A stretch of DNA of 64,000 nucleotides from Rossellomorea pakistanensis (lineage in GTDB: Bacteria; Bacillota; Bacilli; Bacillales; Bacillaceae_B): NCBI RefSeq assembly GCF_016908495.1, contig NZ_JAFBDZ010000001.1, forward strand, positions 124,001 through 188,000, given 5' to 3'. This document shows, piece after piece, positions 9,654 through 20,391 of the stretch. Both the position numbers and the translations under genes were made by a program. The stretch's first letter is position 1; every line of letters starts with the position of its first letter. Under the pieces are notes generated by a model, which worked only from the letters and a program-made list of their open reading frames with translations, was not told the origin of the DNA and ran no database searches.

Positions 9654-9790
9654 ATTTCACCCAACTTTTATCAGAGTTTGATTTTATTTCTCTAAATATA
9701 ACCTTGGTACTAGTAAAATACTGCATTTGTGTAATAGTCAAGAAGAATATCCCTCTTTATAATATAATGATAAATTCCTAAATGGAGTTT

Positions 9791-9837
9791 CCCAGTATTG
9801 GTTAGTGTTTATCATTTGACCAGTCTGGGTTTTTTTG
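9791..9837 (+). terminator. Terminator of the amidohydrolase operon
   Basis: CCCAGTATTGGT pairs with ACCAGTCTGGG around a loop of about 20 bases, followed by TTTTTTTG. It lies 137 bases after the last operon gene and 70 bases before the histidine kinase. Confidence 0.75.
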
Positions 9838-9907
9838 TTGTTGTATTTTTAATAATATGTCGATAAGATTAACTTGACAGAATATTCTTAATAAAAGGGG
9901 TGGCGTC

Positions 9908-11770
9908 TTGAGTGATTGGGCTTTTATACAAAAAAGAGAGAAGAATTCTAGACATTTTCTTTTCATTATTTCTTTTCTAGGATGGGTGACCTTAATTGTT
10001 TCTTTAATTGGTATGGACATACCTCAAGAACCGATTATCCTCTGTCTATTAACTGTTTTTTTATTTATCAGTGAGTATTTTCCAATGCCAGTTTGGAAAG
10101 GGTTCACCACTATAACATTTCCGCTTGTCTATGTCCTCTATCTTTTATATGGATTACCATATGCCCTTTTAACGTTTGCATTATCTGTTTTGATTATCAA
10201 TATTATAGAACGTCGACCATGGCGGATTGTGTTCTTTAATCCAGCACAGTTAGTACTAAGTTTTTTCTTAGCACATATCCTTTTTTCTTTAGTTCGTCCA
10301 ATTATCGAACCGGCGTTAGGCAATGCAATTATTTATGGAATTACAGAATACATTCTATTACTTGTTATGTATCTTGTTATTAATAATACAATTGTCGATA
10401 TCGTTTTATGGATTCGCCCCCAGCCATATCCCTTTAAATTATGGAAACAAAAAACATTTACAGAATGTTTAAGTGCTATCATCTCTATTGTTTATGGTTT
10501 ACTTCTATATCTCTTAGGGAGCCAAAATCGGGGGGAAGTTGATGCTTTTTCCTACTTTTTCTTTTTCTCCCCATTAGTGGGTTTTGCCCTGCTTTGCTCC
10601 ATGATTATGAAATTAAAAAAAGAAAAAAGAAGATTAAAGGCGTTATTCACGATTACGAACGAATTAAACCAAATGCTTCCTACTAAAGAATGGTCCAGTA
10701 AATTAAAAGAGAGCTTTAACGACTTTATGAATGTGGACGCGAGCATTTTATGGATGAAAGAAAATGGTAATTGGCAGATAGAAATAAAGGGTGGAAGAGT
10801 GAATACAGACGGAAAGCTAACTGCTGAAATGATAAACGGTTTAGAGGATATGAAGAAGCCTGTAATGATTAATAATCGCAAAAAAAGGAAGAGCATTGCC
10901 GAAACCCTATTTGAAAGTGATATTAAATCACTCGTCTATTCTCCTCTTGTTATAGAAAATGAGACCGTGGGTATGTTCATAGTTGGGAGAAGCCGGACTA
11001 AAAGCTTTGAGGATGACGATGTACAATCAATCGCCACTCTATCCAACCAGCTTGCCGTCATTATTAAGACGAAAATGCTTTTTAATGAAAAAGAAAAACG
11101 GAAGATTTTGGAGGAAAGAAATCGAATTGCAAGGGACATTCATGACGGATTGGCACAAAATCTTGCAGGGGCCGTCATGAAGCTTGAAACGGCTGGTAAA
11201 AAGTTCTCAAAAAATCCTGATGAAACAATAAAGCTAGTAAATGATAGTATTTGGAGGCTTAGGGGAAGTTTAAAAGAGGTCAGGGAATCCATTTATGCTC
11301 TGCGCCCATATCCGACACAAAAAATAGGAGTAACAACCGCCATCTCTAAAAAGATCGAAACCATTAAACAGGAGCATCATGTAAATATTGGATTCGAAAT
11401 AAGAGGGAAGGAGGTAGAACTCAGTCCAATGGTTGAAAAAGTACTTTACGATACTTTACAAGAGAGTCTGCAAAACATTATTAAACATGCGAATGCAACA
11501 AAGGTCGATGTACTAGCTAGCTATCAAACTGAGCATGTCTTATTAAAAATTAAAGATGACGGAAAAGGGTTCTCACTATTTAAAGCCATGCTAAATGCTC
11601 AAAGTAAGCCACACTTTGGAATATTACAGATGAATGATGGTGCAGAAAAAATTCAGGCTACCTTACAAATTGATAGTAAAGAGGGAGAAGGTACAGAAGT
11701 CTCGATCATCGTACCAAAAATGGGTTTTGAAGGAGGGGAGATTATTGATCAAACTAATCTTAGTGGATGA
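9908..11770 (+). CDS. Sensor histidine kinase, HisKA_3 (NarX/DegS/LiaS-like) type
   Basis: 620 residues. The first 240 residues form about eight membrane helices resembling a MASE-type sensor; then a GAF-like domain (about 250-395), the HisKA_3 dimerisation segment [18 protein letters not shown] with the phosphoacceptor His412, and a C-terminal HATPase ([22 protein letters not shown]). It should autophosphorylate and pass phosphate to the overlapping response regulator. TTG 9908 is chosen because AAAGGGGTGG lies just before it. The integral membrane sensor suggests a membrane-embedded or lipid-soluble cue. Confidence 0.9.
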   Translation: MSDWAFIQKREKNSRHFLFIISFLGWVTLIVSLIGMDIPQEPIILCLLTVFLFISEYFPMPVWKGFTTITFPLVYVLYLLYGLPYALLTFALSVLIINIIERRPWRIVFFNPAQLVLSFFLAHILFSLVRPIIEPALGNAIIYGITEYILLLVMYLVINNTIVDIVLWIRPQPYPFKLWKQKTFTECLSAIISIVYGLLLYLLGSQNRGEVDAFSYFFFFSPLVGFALLCSMIMKLKKEKRRLKALFTITNELNQMLPTKEWSSKLKESFNDFMNVDASILWMKENGNWQIEIKGGRVNTDGKLTAEMINGLEDMKKPVMINNRKKRKSIAETLFESDIKSLVYSPLVIENETVGMFIVGRSRTKSFEDDDVQSIATLSNQLAVIIKTKMLFNEKEKRKILEERNRIARDIHDGLAQNLAGAVMKLETAGKKFSKNPDETIKLVNDSIWRLRGSLKEVRESIYALRPYPTQKIGVTTAISKKIETIKQEHHVNIGFEIRGKEVELSPMVEKVLYDTLQESLQNIIKHANATKVDVLASYQTEHVLLKIKDDGKGFSLFKAMLNAQSKPHFGILQMNDGAEKIQATLQIDSKEGEGTEVSIIVPKMGFEGGEIIDQTNLSG

Positions 11771-12392
11771 TCATGCCGTTCTACGGGATGGTCTCAGAAA
11801 TATAATAGAAATGGAAGAAGATATGAAAGTAGTAGGAGAAGCTGTATCTGGGGAAGAAGCCATTTCAAAAATCGATAAGCTCCAACCTGACTTGGTGATT
11901 ATGGATATTAATATGCCAAACCAAAATGGAGTGGAAGTTACAGGAATCATTAAAAAGAAATATCCTCAAATAAAGGTCCTTATCCTAACGATGCATAATC
12001 ATAGTGAATTTTTCATGTCCTCGATTCGTGAAGGAGCTGATGGTTTCTTACTAAAAGACGTCCCATCCGATCAAGTAGTCGAGGCTGTTCGAACAGTCTC
12101 AAAGGGCGAGTCTGTTATCCATCCTTCTATGACAAGGAAACTACTAAGCTTCCATCAGAAAAGAGATACAGAACAGGAAGATCATTATTTGACTGATCGG
12201 GAGAAGGATGTACTTCTTTGTCTTGTGGAGGGATTAAGTAACAAAGAAATTGCCAATAAACTGTTTATCAGTGATAAGACCGTCAAAATCCATGTAAGTA
12301 AAATTTTTAAAAAATTAAATGTCAAAAGCCGTTCACAAGTGATCATTTATGCGGTACAAAAACAATTAGTTCCATTACCACCAAGCTCCTAA
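11745..12392 (+). CDS. NarL/DegU family response regulator
   Basis: 215 residues: receiver domain ([11 protein letters not shown] acidic pocket, phosphorylation Asp54 in VIMDINMPN, Lys in LLKDVP) and a C-terminal LuxR-type helix-turn-helix ([25 protein letters not shown]). The coding start is a TTG at 11745 just after GGAGGGGAG (11732-11740); the longer open frame upstream is only the kinase gene read in another frame. It overlaps the kinase by 26 bases, so the pair is translationally coupled. Three subtilase genes follow, so by analogy with DegU it may control them, which is inference. Confidence 0.92.
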   Translation: MIKLILVDDHAVLRDGLRNIIEMEEDMKVVGEAVSGEEAISKIDKLQPDLVIMDINMPNQNGVEVTGIIKKKYPQIKVLILTMHNHSEFFMSSIREGADGFLLKDVPSDQVVEAVRTVSKGESVIHPSMTRKLLSFHQKRDTEQEDHYLTDREKDVLLCLVEGLSNKEIANKLFISDKTVKIHVSKIFKKLNVKSRSQVIIYAVQKQLVPLPPSS

Positions 12393-12407
12393 GGGGGCTT
12401 TTTTCTT
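12383..12407 (+). terminator. Terminator of the two-component operon
   Basis: AAGCTCC-TAAG-GGGGCTT followed by a T run (TTTTTTC); the stem begins inside the last codons of the response regulator. Confidence 0.8.
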
Positions 12408-12570
12408 TATAGTAAGAAATTAGATTTTAGATTCCATCTATTACTTAAGTAGTAGATACAGTAGTACTCCAGGTAGATACATATATACCATCAGGAGAAT
12501 AGTGGTTTTATACGAAAAGTGGGAAAATAGAGTTGTGGATAATTAGGAAAATTAAAAAGGAGATGGGTGA

Positions 12571-13992
12571 ATGAAGATAAGAACACTAATTCTTTCAGTT
12601 CTTATGCTCTCAATGATTATTTTGGGGTGGAGTTTTCAGGGGACTTCTTCTAAAGCAAACATCAGTGTTATTGATGAAGATTTGTGGCAGGAATTACTAA
12701 CATCGACAAAGCCAGTTGAAGTTATTGTTTCCTTTAAAAGCACAGAAGGATTGACAGATGAACACTTGAATATTCTTAAAAGTGCCGGTGTCAATAATGG
12801 CATAATTCTGGAAAGCCTTCCGATAGCAGGTGTAATGGCCACAAAAGCTCAAGTTGAGCATTTGGCGCGAAATGATGCCATTCTTTCTATCTTTTTAAAT
12901 AAGAAGCTATCTTATGAAAATGATACTTCTACTGATCTAACAGGTGTCGATCAGGTCCGCACTGATGATGGGATGAGAAAGCAGAATGGCGGCTTACCTG
13001 TTTCAGGTGATGGCATAGGAGTTGTCGTAAATGACAGTGGGATTGATGGGACACATAAAGATATTTTATATGGGGATCATCTTGTTCAAAACGTTTTAGG
13101 ATCAACGAATTTACATGCAATTGATTCGCTGCTTCCCATAACATATGTGGAAGATGTTCCTAATACAGATAATAATTCCGGGCATGGTACACATGTTGCA
13201 GGTATTGTTAGTGGAACGGGAGCCATGTCAGGTGGTAAATATGAAGGAGTGGCACCAGGGGCTCATTTGATTGGTTATGGCTCTGGCGCGGCTCTTGCCA
13301 TTCTTGATACTCTTGGCGGGTTTGATTACGCCCTTACCCATCAGCAGGAATATAACATCCGTATCATTACAAATTCATGGGGAGATTCAGGAGATGCTGG
13401 AACAGGTTTTGATCCGAATCATCCCATTAATATAGCGACAAAACGCTTGTATGACCGTGGAATTATAACCGTTTTTTCTGCCGGTAATTCCGGACCGGAA
13501 GAAAAAACGATCTCTGGAAATTATAAAAAAGCTCCATGGGTGGTTACTGTTGCTGCTGGGGACAAGAACGGAAAACTTGCCGACTTTTCATCTCGGGGAG
13601 AGAAAGGGAGAGGTGGAACAGTGATGGTAGACGGGGAATCATGGACATGGCAAGATCGTCCGACAGTGACTTCTCCAGGAGTAGATATAATATCTACTAG
13701 AGTGCTGTCACCTATAGGTTCACTCGGTGCCCCAAAAGATATTGAGTATATTGAACCTGCTTATATTCCTTACTATACTACAATGAGTGGTACTTCAATG
13801 GCTGCACCTCATGTTGCTGGAGTCATTGCCTTAATGCTGGATGCCAATCCATTTCTTTCACCTAAGGAAATTAAAGAAATCTTGCAATCAACAGCAACCT
13901 CAATGCCTGAATATGAAACTTGGGAAGTGGGAGAAGGATACGTAAATGCATTTAAAGCTGTTGACCAATCTTTCAAAGTAACCGATAAGTAA
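12571..13992 (+). CDS. Secreted subtilisin-family serine protease (S8)
   Basis: 473 residues. Signal peptide about 1-29; an I9-like propeptide follows (VEVIVSFKSTEG ... IAGVMATKAQVEHLARNDAI). Catalytic triad motifs: Asp in VNDSGIDGTHKD, His in [10 protein letters not shown], Ser in GTSMAAPHVAG, with the oxyanion Asn in TNSWGDSG. The Asp motif is VNDSG rather than the usual VLDTG. It is a close paralogue of the next gene but ends soon after the catalytic domain, lacking the C-terminal extension. AAAGGAG lies 10 bases before ATG 12571. Extracellular protein degradation is expected. Confidence 0.93.
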   Translation: MKIRTLILSVLMLSMIILGWSFQGTSSKANISVIDEDLWQELLTSTKPVEVIVSFKSTEGLTDEHLNILKSAGVNNGIILESLPIAGVMATKAQVEHLARNDAILSIFLNKKLSYENDTSTDLTGVDQVRTDDGMRKQNGGLPVSGDGIGVVVNDSGIDGTHKDILYGDHLVQNVLGSTNLHAIDSLLPITYVEDVPNTDNNSGHGTHVAGIVSGTGAMSGGKYEGVAPGAHLIGYGSGAALAILDTLGGFDYALTHQQEYNIRIITNSWGDSGDAGTGFDPNHPINIATKRLYDRGIITVFSAGNSGPEEKTISGNYKKAPWVVTVAAGDKNGKLADFSSRGEKGRGGTVMVDGESWTWQDRPTVTSPGVDIISTRVLSPIGSLGAPKDIEYIEPAYIPYYTTMSGTSMAAPHVAGVIALMLDANPFLSPKEIKEILQSTATSMPEYETWEVGEGYVNAFKAVDQSFKVTDK

Positions 13993-14000
13993 TAGAAGAA

Positions 14001-14029
14001 AGTCATCCATCTTTTGGGTGGCTTTTTTA
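14001..14029 (+). terminator. Terminator between the two paralogous subtilases
   Basis: GTCATCCA pairs with TGGGTGGC (two G-T wobbles) followed by TTTTTT; the two protease genes are therefore probably separate transcription units. Confidence 0.7.
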
Positions 14030-14174
14030 ATGACTGCCTACAACTTTTGTACGATACAAGAATACTCCTTTAGTGACTATACGTTACATCCTTTGATTAA
14101 TAGGCATAGTAGCATTTATAAAAGATAATAAAATAGAAAGTTACAAAGATTACAAAAAGGAGAGGAGAACCAAA

Positions 14175-16649
14175 ATGAGACGATTGCTGTATCTGTTTTT
14201 TTCATTACTAATCATTTTTCCTGCATTCTTACATAGCGGAGGAGGATCAATGGTAAAAGCTGAATCTGGGGTTGTGATTGATCCTTATTTAACAAAAGCA
14301 TTAGAAACGACTGATCATTTGCAGGTAATTGTTACTTTTAATGGTGAAGGGGCACCAACGAGTGAACACCTCAATGTATTAGAGGATATAGGAATTGATA
14401 CTGGTCTAACGATGAAGTCTCTTCCAATTGCAGGGGTTGTAGCTACAAAAGAGCAAATTACAAAATTGGCTGAAAGTGATCAGATTGCTTCACTGTATCT
14501 AAACCGAAAGCTAGAATACTTTAATGCAGATGCAACAGACATTACAGGTGTAAATAAAGTTCGAACAGATGACTCTTTTCGTAAAGCAAATGGAGGTTTA
14601 CCTGTTTCAGGAAAAGGAATTGGGGTCGTTATTAATGATAGCGGTGTCGATGGTACACATAAAGACATTGAATTAGGAAGAAATCTAGTTCAAAACGTCA
14701 TGGCTTCAACAAACTTGAACAGTTTAGCTCCTGGACTTCTTCCTATTACTTATCAAGAGGATGTGGCCAATACCGATACAAATTCAGGTCATGGGACACA
14801 TGTTGCTGGTACAGTAGGTGGGACAGGTGCCATGTCGAGCGGGAAGTATGAAGGAGTCGCACCAGGTGCTGATTTGATTGGCTATGGATCAGGAGCTGCT
14901 TTATTTGTACTTGATGGAATTGGCGGATTTGATTATGCCATTACAAATCAACATCGATACAATATTCGGGTTATTACAAACTCATGGGGATCTTCTGGAG
15001 ACTTTGATCCTATTCACCCTATTAATATTGCAAGTAAGCAAGCATACGATAGAGGTATTACGGTATTATTTGCAGCAGGAAATTCAGGACCAGCTGAAGA
15101 CACCCATAATCCTTATTCAAAAGCACCATGGGTTATTTCTGTAGCTGCCGGGGAGAAAGATGGCACTTTGGCTGACTTCTCTTCAAGAGGCACAAAAGGA
15201 GTTGGAGGAACATTTACAATAGACGGTGAAGAATGGACGTGGAAGGATCAACCAACGATTACTGCCCCAGGTGTTGATATTGTTTCAACACGAGTCCTAG
15301 CGCCCGTTTCATCATTATCAGCCGATCAGGATGTAGAGAACCTAGATCCAGCACATGTTCCTTATTATACTCATATGAGTGGAACCTCTATGGCTACCCC
15401 ACATGTTGCAGGGATTGTAGCTCTAATTCTTGAAGCAAACCCTGAACGATCACCAGCTGAAGTAAAACAAATCCTACAAGAAACGGCTACAAATATGCCA
15501 GGATATGAGGCATGGGAAGCGGGAGCAGGTTATGTCAATGCGTATGCAGCAGTGGATAAGGTGATCAATAACAAAGAATACGGTGAAACGGTTAATAGCT
15601 CTCAACAATTTAACAGTTCTGTTGAGTCTTTAACAGAACGGGTTGAGTTTTCAGTAGATTATAATCCATTAACCTCTATATCTTCTGAACCATATTCATT
15701 CAAAGTCGATGAAGGATTATCCAATCTAGTTGCCAAAATAGATGGAAAAGGTCTAGTTGGAGAAACAGGTAATCCTGTGAACCTTGTACTTATTGCACCT
15801 GATGGAACCGAATATAGCTCTGGAATTAGTTTATTATTCCCTTTATATACAGACCGAACTGTATCTGTGAATTCACCGATGGCAGGTACATGGAAAGCTG
15901 TAATTAGAGGGCTTAGAGGGGACGAAGTTAATCCAGTAGGGGTGGCATTACCGGAAACAATAAAGGGTACATTGTCATTCACAAAAGTAAGCGGGTTTTC
16001 TGGATTAAATGATATTGACGGACATCCTGCAGCGGCAGCTATTCAAATGGGTGTAAATGAAAGATTACTAGACGGCTTTTCAAATGGTACGTTCAAAGCT
16101 GATTCAGCGTTAGCTAGAAAAGATTTAGCCAAATATCTTGTCATGGGGGCGGGAATTCGTCAGTCCTTGCCACTAAATGGTGAAGACAGCTTTCACGATG
16201 TTGCTGGTATAGATGTCCCTTATGTGGAAGCCGTTGTGGCAAAAGGGGCAGCATTTTTAGACAAACAGCAACAATTAAAGGGTGTAATTCTTCCTAAGTC
16301 AGACGGTAAATTTGCACCAAATGAGGGAGTGACACGTGCTGAGTTGGCCTATTCCCTAATTCAAAGCTTAGGTTTACAAAAGGAAGCAGAAGATTTTAGC
16401 GGTGAGGTAACGGTCCTATATAAAGATGAAAGAATTGTAATCGAAGATGCAGCAACGATTCCTACTGAATTAAAGGGATACGTACAACTAGCACTTGACC
16501 TAAACATAATAAATGCAAAATTCTCTGTGAAGCAAGATCCATATGATTTGGAACCGGCGATTACAGCAACCTATCATCCACAAGATAAAGTAAAAAGAGG
16601 TGATTTTGCTGTTGCGATGACGAGATATTTTAATGCCTTTTTTAGATAA
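14175..16649 (+). CDS. Cell-surface subtilase with C-terminal SLH repeats
   Basis: 824 residues. Signal peptide (about 1-29), propeptide, S8 catalytic domain with [30 protein letters not shown] and [11 protein letters not shown]. After residue about 465 comes a beta-rich domain (about 475-605, with [12 protein letters not shown] and [11 protein letters not shown], resembling PPC or P-type domains of proteases), then three S-layer-homology-like repeats (about 615-824; one begins [14 protein letters not shown] and contains [22 protein letters not shown]). SLH repeats anchor proteins to pyruvylated wall polymers, so this enzyme is likely retained on the cell wall, unlike its shorter paralogue just upstream. 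AAGGAGAGGAG precedes ATG 14175. Confidence 0.93.
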   Translation: MRRLLYLFFSLLIIFPAFLHSGGGSMVKAESGVVIDPYLTKALETTDHLQVIVTFNGEGAPTSEHLNVLEDIGIDTGLTMKSLPIAGVVATKEQITKLAESDQIASLYLNRKLEYFNADATDITGVNKVRTDDSFRKANGGLPVSGKGIGVVINDSGVDGTHKDIELGRNLVQNVMASTNLNSLAPGLLPITYQEDVANTDTNSGHGTHVAGTVGGTGAMSSGKYEGVAPGADLIGYGSGAALFVLDGIGGFDYAITNQHRYNIRVITNSWGSSGDFDPIHPINIASKQAYDRGITVLFAAGNSGPAEDTHNPYSKAPWVISVAAGEKDGTLADFSSRGTKGVGGTFTIDGEEWTWKDQPTITAPGVDIVSTRVLAPVSSLSADQDVENLDPAHVPYYTHMSGTSMATPHVAGIVALILEANPERSPAEVKQILQETATNMPGYEAWEAGAGYVNAYAAVDKVINNKEYGETVNSSQQFNSSVESLTERVEFSVDYNPLTSISSEPYSFKVDEGLSNLVAKIDGKGLVGETGNPVNLVLIAPDGTEYSSGISLLFPLYTDRTVSVNSPMAGTWKAVIRGLRGDEVNPVGVALPETIKGTLSFTKVSGFSGLNDIDGHPAAAAIQMGVNERLLDGFSNGTFKADSALARKDLAKYLVMGAGIRQSLPLNGEDSFHDVAGIDVPYVEAVVAKGAAFLDKQQQLKGVILPKSDGKFAPNEGVTRAELAYSLIQSLGLQKEAEDFSGEVTVLYKDERIVIEDAATIPTELKGYVQLALDLNIINAKFSVKQDPYDLEPAITATYHPQDKVKRGDFAVAMTRYFNAFFR

Positions 16650-16721
16650 TTAGAAGAAGGTATCATAATCATAACCATAACCGATATTTCTCAATAAGGT
16701 TCAATGATTACTAAAAAGTCA

Positions 16722-16846
16722 AGAGGGCTGTCTCAAAGCCAAGGTGTTAAGAACCATAACTTTCATATATAGAAGAAACCCTCAATATATCTTCTATAAA
16801 ATGGACAATCATCGTGGTTCCGGACCCCTTTGGGGACAGCCCTCTT
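16722..16846. repeat. Repeat family B, copy 1, between convergent protease genes
   Basis: Outer arms AGAGGGCTGTC and GACAGCCCTCT are perfectly complementary; inside are AAGAACCATAA / GTGGTTCC arms and an AGAAGAAACCCTC...CTTCT segment. The right arm is followed by TTTCG. It separates two convergent genes and could terminate both. Confidence 0.85.
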
Positions 16847-16851
16847 TCGTA

Positions 16852-18063
16852 TTAGTATCTTACAGCATTATAGGAGTTAATTCTTCCGTGTTCGAAATAG
16901 TAACCCGTACCACTGATGGCATCAGCAGTTTGTTCAATGGCTTGTCGAATTTCGACATTACTTCTACCTTGACTTGCAAGGAGCCCAGCCAATCCAGCGA
17001 CATGCGGGGAGGCCATCGAAGTCCCTGACATATAGGAGTAACCATTATTAGGTACAGTTGAAGCGATTTGTACACCCGGGGCTGTTACGTCTACCCAAGT
17101 GCCATAATTTGAGAAGGAAGCTTTACGATCATTTGAATCGACAGCACCTACAGCAATGACATTTGCATATGACGCCGGTTCAAATGTTGTAGAGACACCA
17201 TCATTTCCTGCTGCAGCGACAATGACTGAACCTTTATTCCACGCGTAGTTTACTGCATTTTCAAGAGTGGAAGTATCACAGTTACAGCCTAATGATAGAT
17301 TAATAACCTCTGCCCCTTCATCAGCTGCATATTTAATCCCATCTGCGATATCTGCAAGTGAACCGCTGCCGTTAGCGTCTAAAACGCGGACAGCAAGAAT
17401 CTTCGTATTTGGTGCCATACCCGCTACCCCTGTTCCATTATTTGTTTCAGCAGCAGCAGTACCAGCCACATGTGTACCATGAGAATTTTCATCCATTGGA
17501 TAATAATCATTGTCCACGAAGTCGTAGCCTCTGATTGTTTTCCCATCTAAATCAGGGTGATTATAATCAACACCTGTATCAAGGATGGCAATTTCCTGAC
17601 TGCTTGTTCCTCTAGTGTAATCCCATGCATATTCAGTATAAGTATTTTGAGGACCGTATTGATATCCTTGATAATAATAATCATTTGGTGTCCAATTTAC
17701 ATTAAAAATATAATTAGGCTCTGCATATTCTACATTTGGATTTTTCTCCAATGCTTTTACAACAGCTTCTACATTTCCTACTTTTAAAACATCAAACTCT
17801 GATTTGACTCCATTTTTGTCTGGAACTTTCGTAGCCCCAAGACTTTTAAGAGATTTTCCTTTCTCAGAAGTTCCAACTGAATCTTTAAATTTTACGATAA
17901 CTTCACCTTTAACGTACTTATCTTTAGCAATGCTTTTATTGACCGTGATATCTTTAGTGGGTTTCTTAAGTTGATCTTGTTGAGCGGACGCATCATTTCC
18001 GAAGGTTGGAAAAAGGGCAAGGGAAGCAGCAAGTGATAAGGCAGCAATTTTTTTAAATTTCAT
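16852..18063 (-). CDS. Secreted thermitase-like subtilase (S8)
   Basis: 403 residues. Signal peptide about 1-27 (ending DASAQQ), propeptide with GEVIVKFKDSVGT (about 45-125), and a thermitase/Ak1-type catalytic domain: [34 protein letters not shown] and GTSMASPHVAG. GCNCDTS near residue 270 gives a possible disulphide, as in Ak.1-type proteases. GGAGGAATCTAA precedes ATG. It is not a close relative of the two proteases upstream and faces them. Confidence 0.94.
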   Translation of the reverse strand: MKFKKIAALSLAASLALFPTFGNDASAQQDQLKKPTKDITVNKSIAKDKYVKGEVIVKFKDSVGTSEKGKSLKSLGATKVPDKNGVKSEFDVLKVGNVEAVVKALEKNPNVEYAEPNYIFNVNWTPNDYYYQGYQYGPQNTYTEYAWDYTRGTSSQEIAILDTGVDYNHPDLDGKTIRGYDFVDNDYYPMDENSHGTHVAGTAAAETNNGTGVAGMAPNTKILAVRVLDANGSGSLADIADGIKYAADEGAEVINLSLGCNCDTSTLENAVNYAWNKGSVIVAAAGNDGVSTTFEPASYANVIAVGAVDSNDRKASFSNYGTWVDVTAPGVQIASTVPNNGYSYMSGTSMASPHVAGLAGLLASQGRSNVEIRQAIEQTADAISGTGYYFEHGRINSYNAVRY

Positions 18064-18459
18064 TTAGATTCCTCCGACTTTTGTTTTAGCTTTTTACAAA
18101 TCTACTATTCTAAAAAAACAGAAAGGTTATAACTATTTAATAGAAAATCACCTCCGCTAGTTTGGCTTCTTCGAATGGGAAGAAAGCGCTTACGTGCATT
18201 CTAGCAAATTAATTACCCTTGTGATATATTCCGTTTTTTGAAGAATTTGGATGAATTTGATCCGAAAATGAATGATTTTGTCATTGGTTAAATAATCGTG
18301 GAAAGTTTTCCTGAGTTAATCGGAATTTTCAATGATAAATGAATAATATATCTTGATGTTTCCCAACCGTTTTATTAAAATTCACTCGAATTTTTCTAGA
18401 TCGTGGGCTATAACTTATGTCAACTAAACATATATATATCTGTAAAAAGGGGGGGTTCG
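18064..18459. other. Intergenic region upstream of thermitase-like protease
   Basis: About 400 AT-rich bases between divergent genes, holding the protease promoter region, a cre-like site at 18181-18194, and a possible promoter for the small membrane protein. No open reading frame of note. Confidence 0.5.
18181..18194. promoter_or_regulatory. Possible catabolite-responsive (cre) site
   Basis: AGAAAGCGCTTACG differs at two flanking positions from the palindromic cre consensus TGAAAGCGCTTTCA. It lies 118 bases upstream of the thermitase-like protease start; CcpA control of a secreted protease would be reasonable. One partial match in 64 kb may be chance. Confidence 0.35.
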
Positions 18460-18633
18460 ATGGTATGGTTTTTCGTTTTTATTCTTGGAATTTTCGCATT
18501 TGCCTTTCTCATTGATTGGAGACGAAAGAAGCGTAATGATCACTTTCAAAAACCAATCAACCCAAACGCTAAGCCAGGCGAAGATTCCAATTATATGATG
18601 GGAGATCATAAGGATACTGGAGGGTTTCAATAA
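18460..18633 (+). CDS. Small membrane protein of unknown function
   Basis: 57 residues: one N-terminal membrane helix (VWFFVFILGIFAFAFLI) then a basic, polar tail (WRRKKRNDHFQKP...). ATG 18460 is preceded by AAAAAGGGGGGG, a usable ribosome binding site; the longer upstream frame lacks one. I do not recognise the family. The gene stands alone between the protease and a hairpin repeat. Confidence 0.65.
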   Translation: MVWFFVFILGIFAFAFLIDWRRKKRNDHFQKPINPNAKPGEDSNYMMGDHKDTGGFQ

Positions 18634-18664
18634 GGTTTATTCCCAGTTCTTAGTGAATGCAAAA

Positions 18665-18731
18665 AAGGATCAGGAACCGTCAATAGATAGAAGATTCTCC
18701 TATCTATTTATGTTACGGTTTCTGACTCCTT
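18665..18731. repeat. Hairpin related to repeat family B
   Basis: CAGGAACCGT pairs with ACGGTTTCTG, with an inner TAGATAG / CTATCTA stem, and CTGACTCCTTAG follows. Same GGAACC / GGTTCCTGACTCCTT signature as family B but without the outer GGCTGTCCC arms. It lies 3' of the small membrane protein and may be its terminator. Confidence 0.65.
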
Positions 18732-18733
18732 AG

Positions 18734-18841
18734 AAATGTGCATAAATTTGAAATCTTGTGCATTTTTTTAGTTTTAATACACAAAAATTAATTCTTGTGC
18801 ATGAAATCAAAAAGTTGTGCGTTTCCACATTTAAGACATGG
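18734..18841. repeat. GTGCAT array with 20-bp period, copy 1
   Basis: TGTGCAT or its variants occur with the C of CAT at 18741, 18761, about 18780 (degenerate, TACACA), 18800 and 18820 (GTGCGT). The unit is (T/A)TGTGCAT plus about 12 variable AT-rich bases. The last units and flank (AAATCAAAAAGTTGTGCG, then CCACATTTAAGA) are shared with the array at 37564-37690, so the two arrays are homologous. Confidence 0.75.
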
Positions 18842-18938
18842 AAAATGATGACTCTCCCTATACTAGAAACATCTCCTTTTTTGTACTTTTCTAGTAGGAC
18901 TGATAAATCACTCAAACTGACCGACTATAACAATCTTA

Positions 18939-20375
18939 TTAATGGTTTGGATTCAATTTAACCCCAATGAATTTTATTTCGGTCATATCTTCGATGGCGT
19001 ATTTAACTCCCTCTTTCCCTATTCCACTTTGTTTGACACCTCCATATGGGTGGTTATCTTGGCGGTAAGTGGAGATTTCATTAATCCATACTCCTCCCAT
19101 TTCTAGTTGGTTCGCTACCCGCATGGCGCGGTCGATATCTTTCGTGAATACCCCTGCTTGCAGACCGTAAATAGAATCATTGGAATAGTTAACGACCTCA
19201 TCTTCCGTTTCAAATGGAATGACAGAAACGATAGGTGCAAATACTTCCTCAGCAATGATTTTCATATTATGGTCTACGTTGGTCATGATGGTAGGGGAGA
19301 GTACCGTACCATTCCGTTCGCCACCAATTTCAATCTTGGCACCTTTTTCGACAGCATCATCTATCCATTGTTTCGCCCGCATTGCTTCATCCTCATTAAT
19401 CATTGGACCGATATCTGTTTCTTCCTTTTCAGGATTACCTATCGTTAAACTTTCCGTTTCCTTAATATATTTTTCAAGGAATGAATCATAAATGCTTTTA
19501 TGAACATAAACTCTTTGTGCGGAGATACAAACCTGTCCTGAAAAAGCAAAAGCCCCTTTTACTAAATCTTTTACAGCACTCTCGATATCAGCATCTTCGA
19601 ATAAGATGTTTGGTGAATTTGAACCAAGCTCTAAGGTTACTTTTTTAAATCCAGCTGATTCGCGGATTTTTCTTCCGACCGGTAAGCTGCCAGTAAAAGT
19701 GATTTTATGGACTTTTTTATGTGTAACGAGTGGTTCTCCTACTTTTCCGGTTCCCATCAACAGGTTTAATACACCTTTTGGTAGTCCTGCTTCTTGAAAT
19801 AATTTCACTAATAAATAGGCGGAGATAGGGGTGTTCTCTGCCGGTTTAAACACAATTGTATTCCCTGCTGCAATGGCTGGTGCAATTTTATGCAGGGATA
19901 AATTCAATGGGAAGTTAAAAGGAGTGATGGCCCCAACAACACCTAATGGCTTACGTGTTACAAGTCCCATTCGGTTTTCTCCACCGATGGCAGCATCCAT
20001 TGGAATGACTTCACCGGTAATATTCTTGGCAAGTTCTGAGGAAAAACGAAGGACCTGGATGGAACGTTTAATTTCATCACGGCTATATTTAATTGGCTTT
20101 CCGGCTTCTTTTACGATCGTTTGCGCAAACTCCTCTACTTTTCCTTCTAATAAATCAGCTGCCTTTCTCAATATGTCAGAGCGTTGATGGGCATGCATAA
20201 CTTTCATTGTGGAGTGAAATGTATCAAAGCTATTATTTACCGCATCTTCAAGATCGCTTTGTGTTGCAAGGGCAAGCTCTGCTACTTTCTCTTGATTAAA
20301 TGGATTTCGTACCTCTAATGTTTCTCGCTGTTTTTCATTTCTTTCCTGACCATTAATGATTGAACCATATCGCAT
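18939..20375 (-). CDS. NAD(P)-dependent aldehyde dehydrogenase
   Basis: 478 residues, full length for the ALDH superfamily. Features: PFNFPLNLSLHKIAPA and FKPAENTP (cofactor and active-site region), TFTGSLPVG (nucleotide fold), the general-base Glu in TLELGSNSP, the nucleophilic Cys in SGQVCISAQRV (about residue 280) and EVFAPIVSV. It oxidises an aldehyde to the acid; the closest class by eye is the lactaldehyde/sulfo- or phosphono-acetaldehyde/GAPN-like group. GGAGGATCC precedes ATG. It lies 16 bases downstream of the ThDP enzyme gene, so the two are co-transcribed and may share a pathway. Confidence 0.9.
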   Translation of the reverse strand: MRYGSIINGQERNEKQRETLEVRNPFNQEKVAELALATQSDLEDAVNNSFDTFHSTMKVMHAHQRSDILRKAADLLEGKVEEFAQTIVKEAGKPIKYSRDEIKRSIQVLRFSSELAKNITGEVIPMDAAIGGENRMGLVTRKPLGVVGAITPFNFPLNLSLHKIAPAIAAGNTIVFKPAENTPISAYLLVKLFQEAGLPKGVLNLLMGTGKVGEPLVTHKKVHKITFTGSLPVGRKIRESAGFKKVTLELGSNSPNILFEDADIESAVKDLVKGAFAFSGQVCISAQRVYVHKSIYDSFLEKYIKETESLTIGNPEKEETDIGPMINEDEAMRAKQWIDDAVEKGAKIEIGGERNGTVLSPTIMTNVDHNMKIIAEEVFAPIVSVIPFETEDEVVNYSNDSIYGLQAGVFTKDIDRAMRVANQLEMGGVWINEISTYRQDNHPYGGVKQSGIGKEGVKYAIEDMTEIKFIGVKLNPNH

Positions 20376-20391
20376 TAGGATCCTCCTATTC

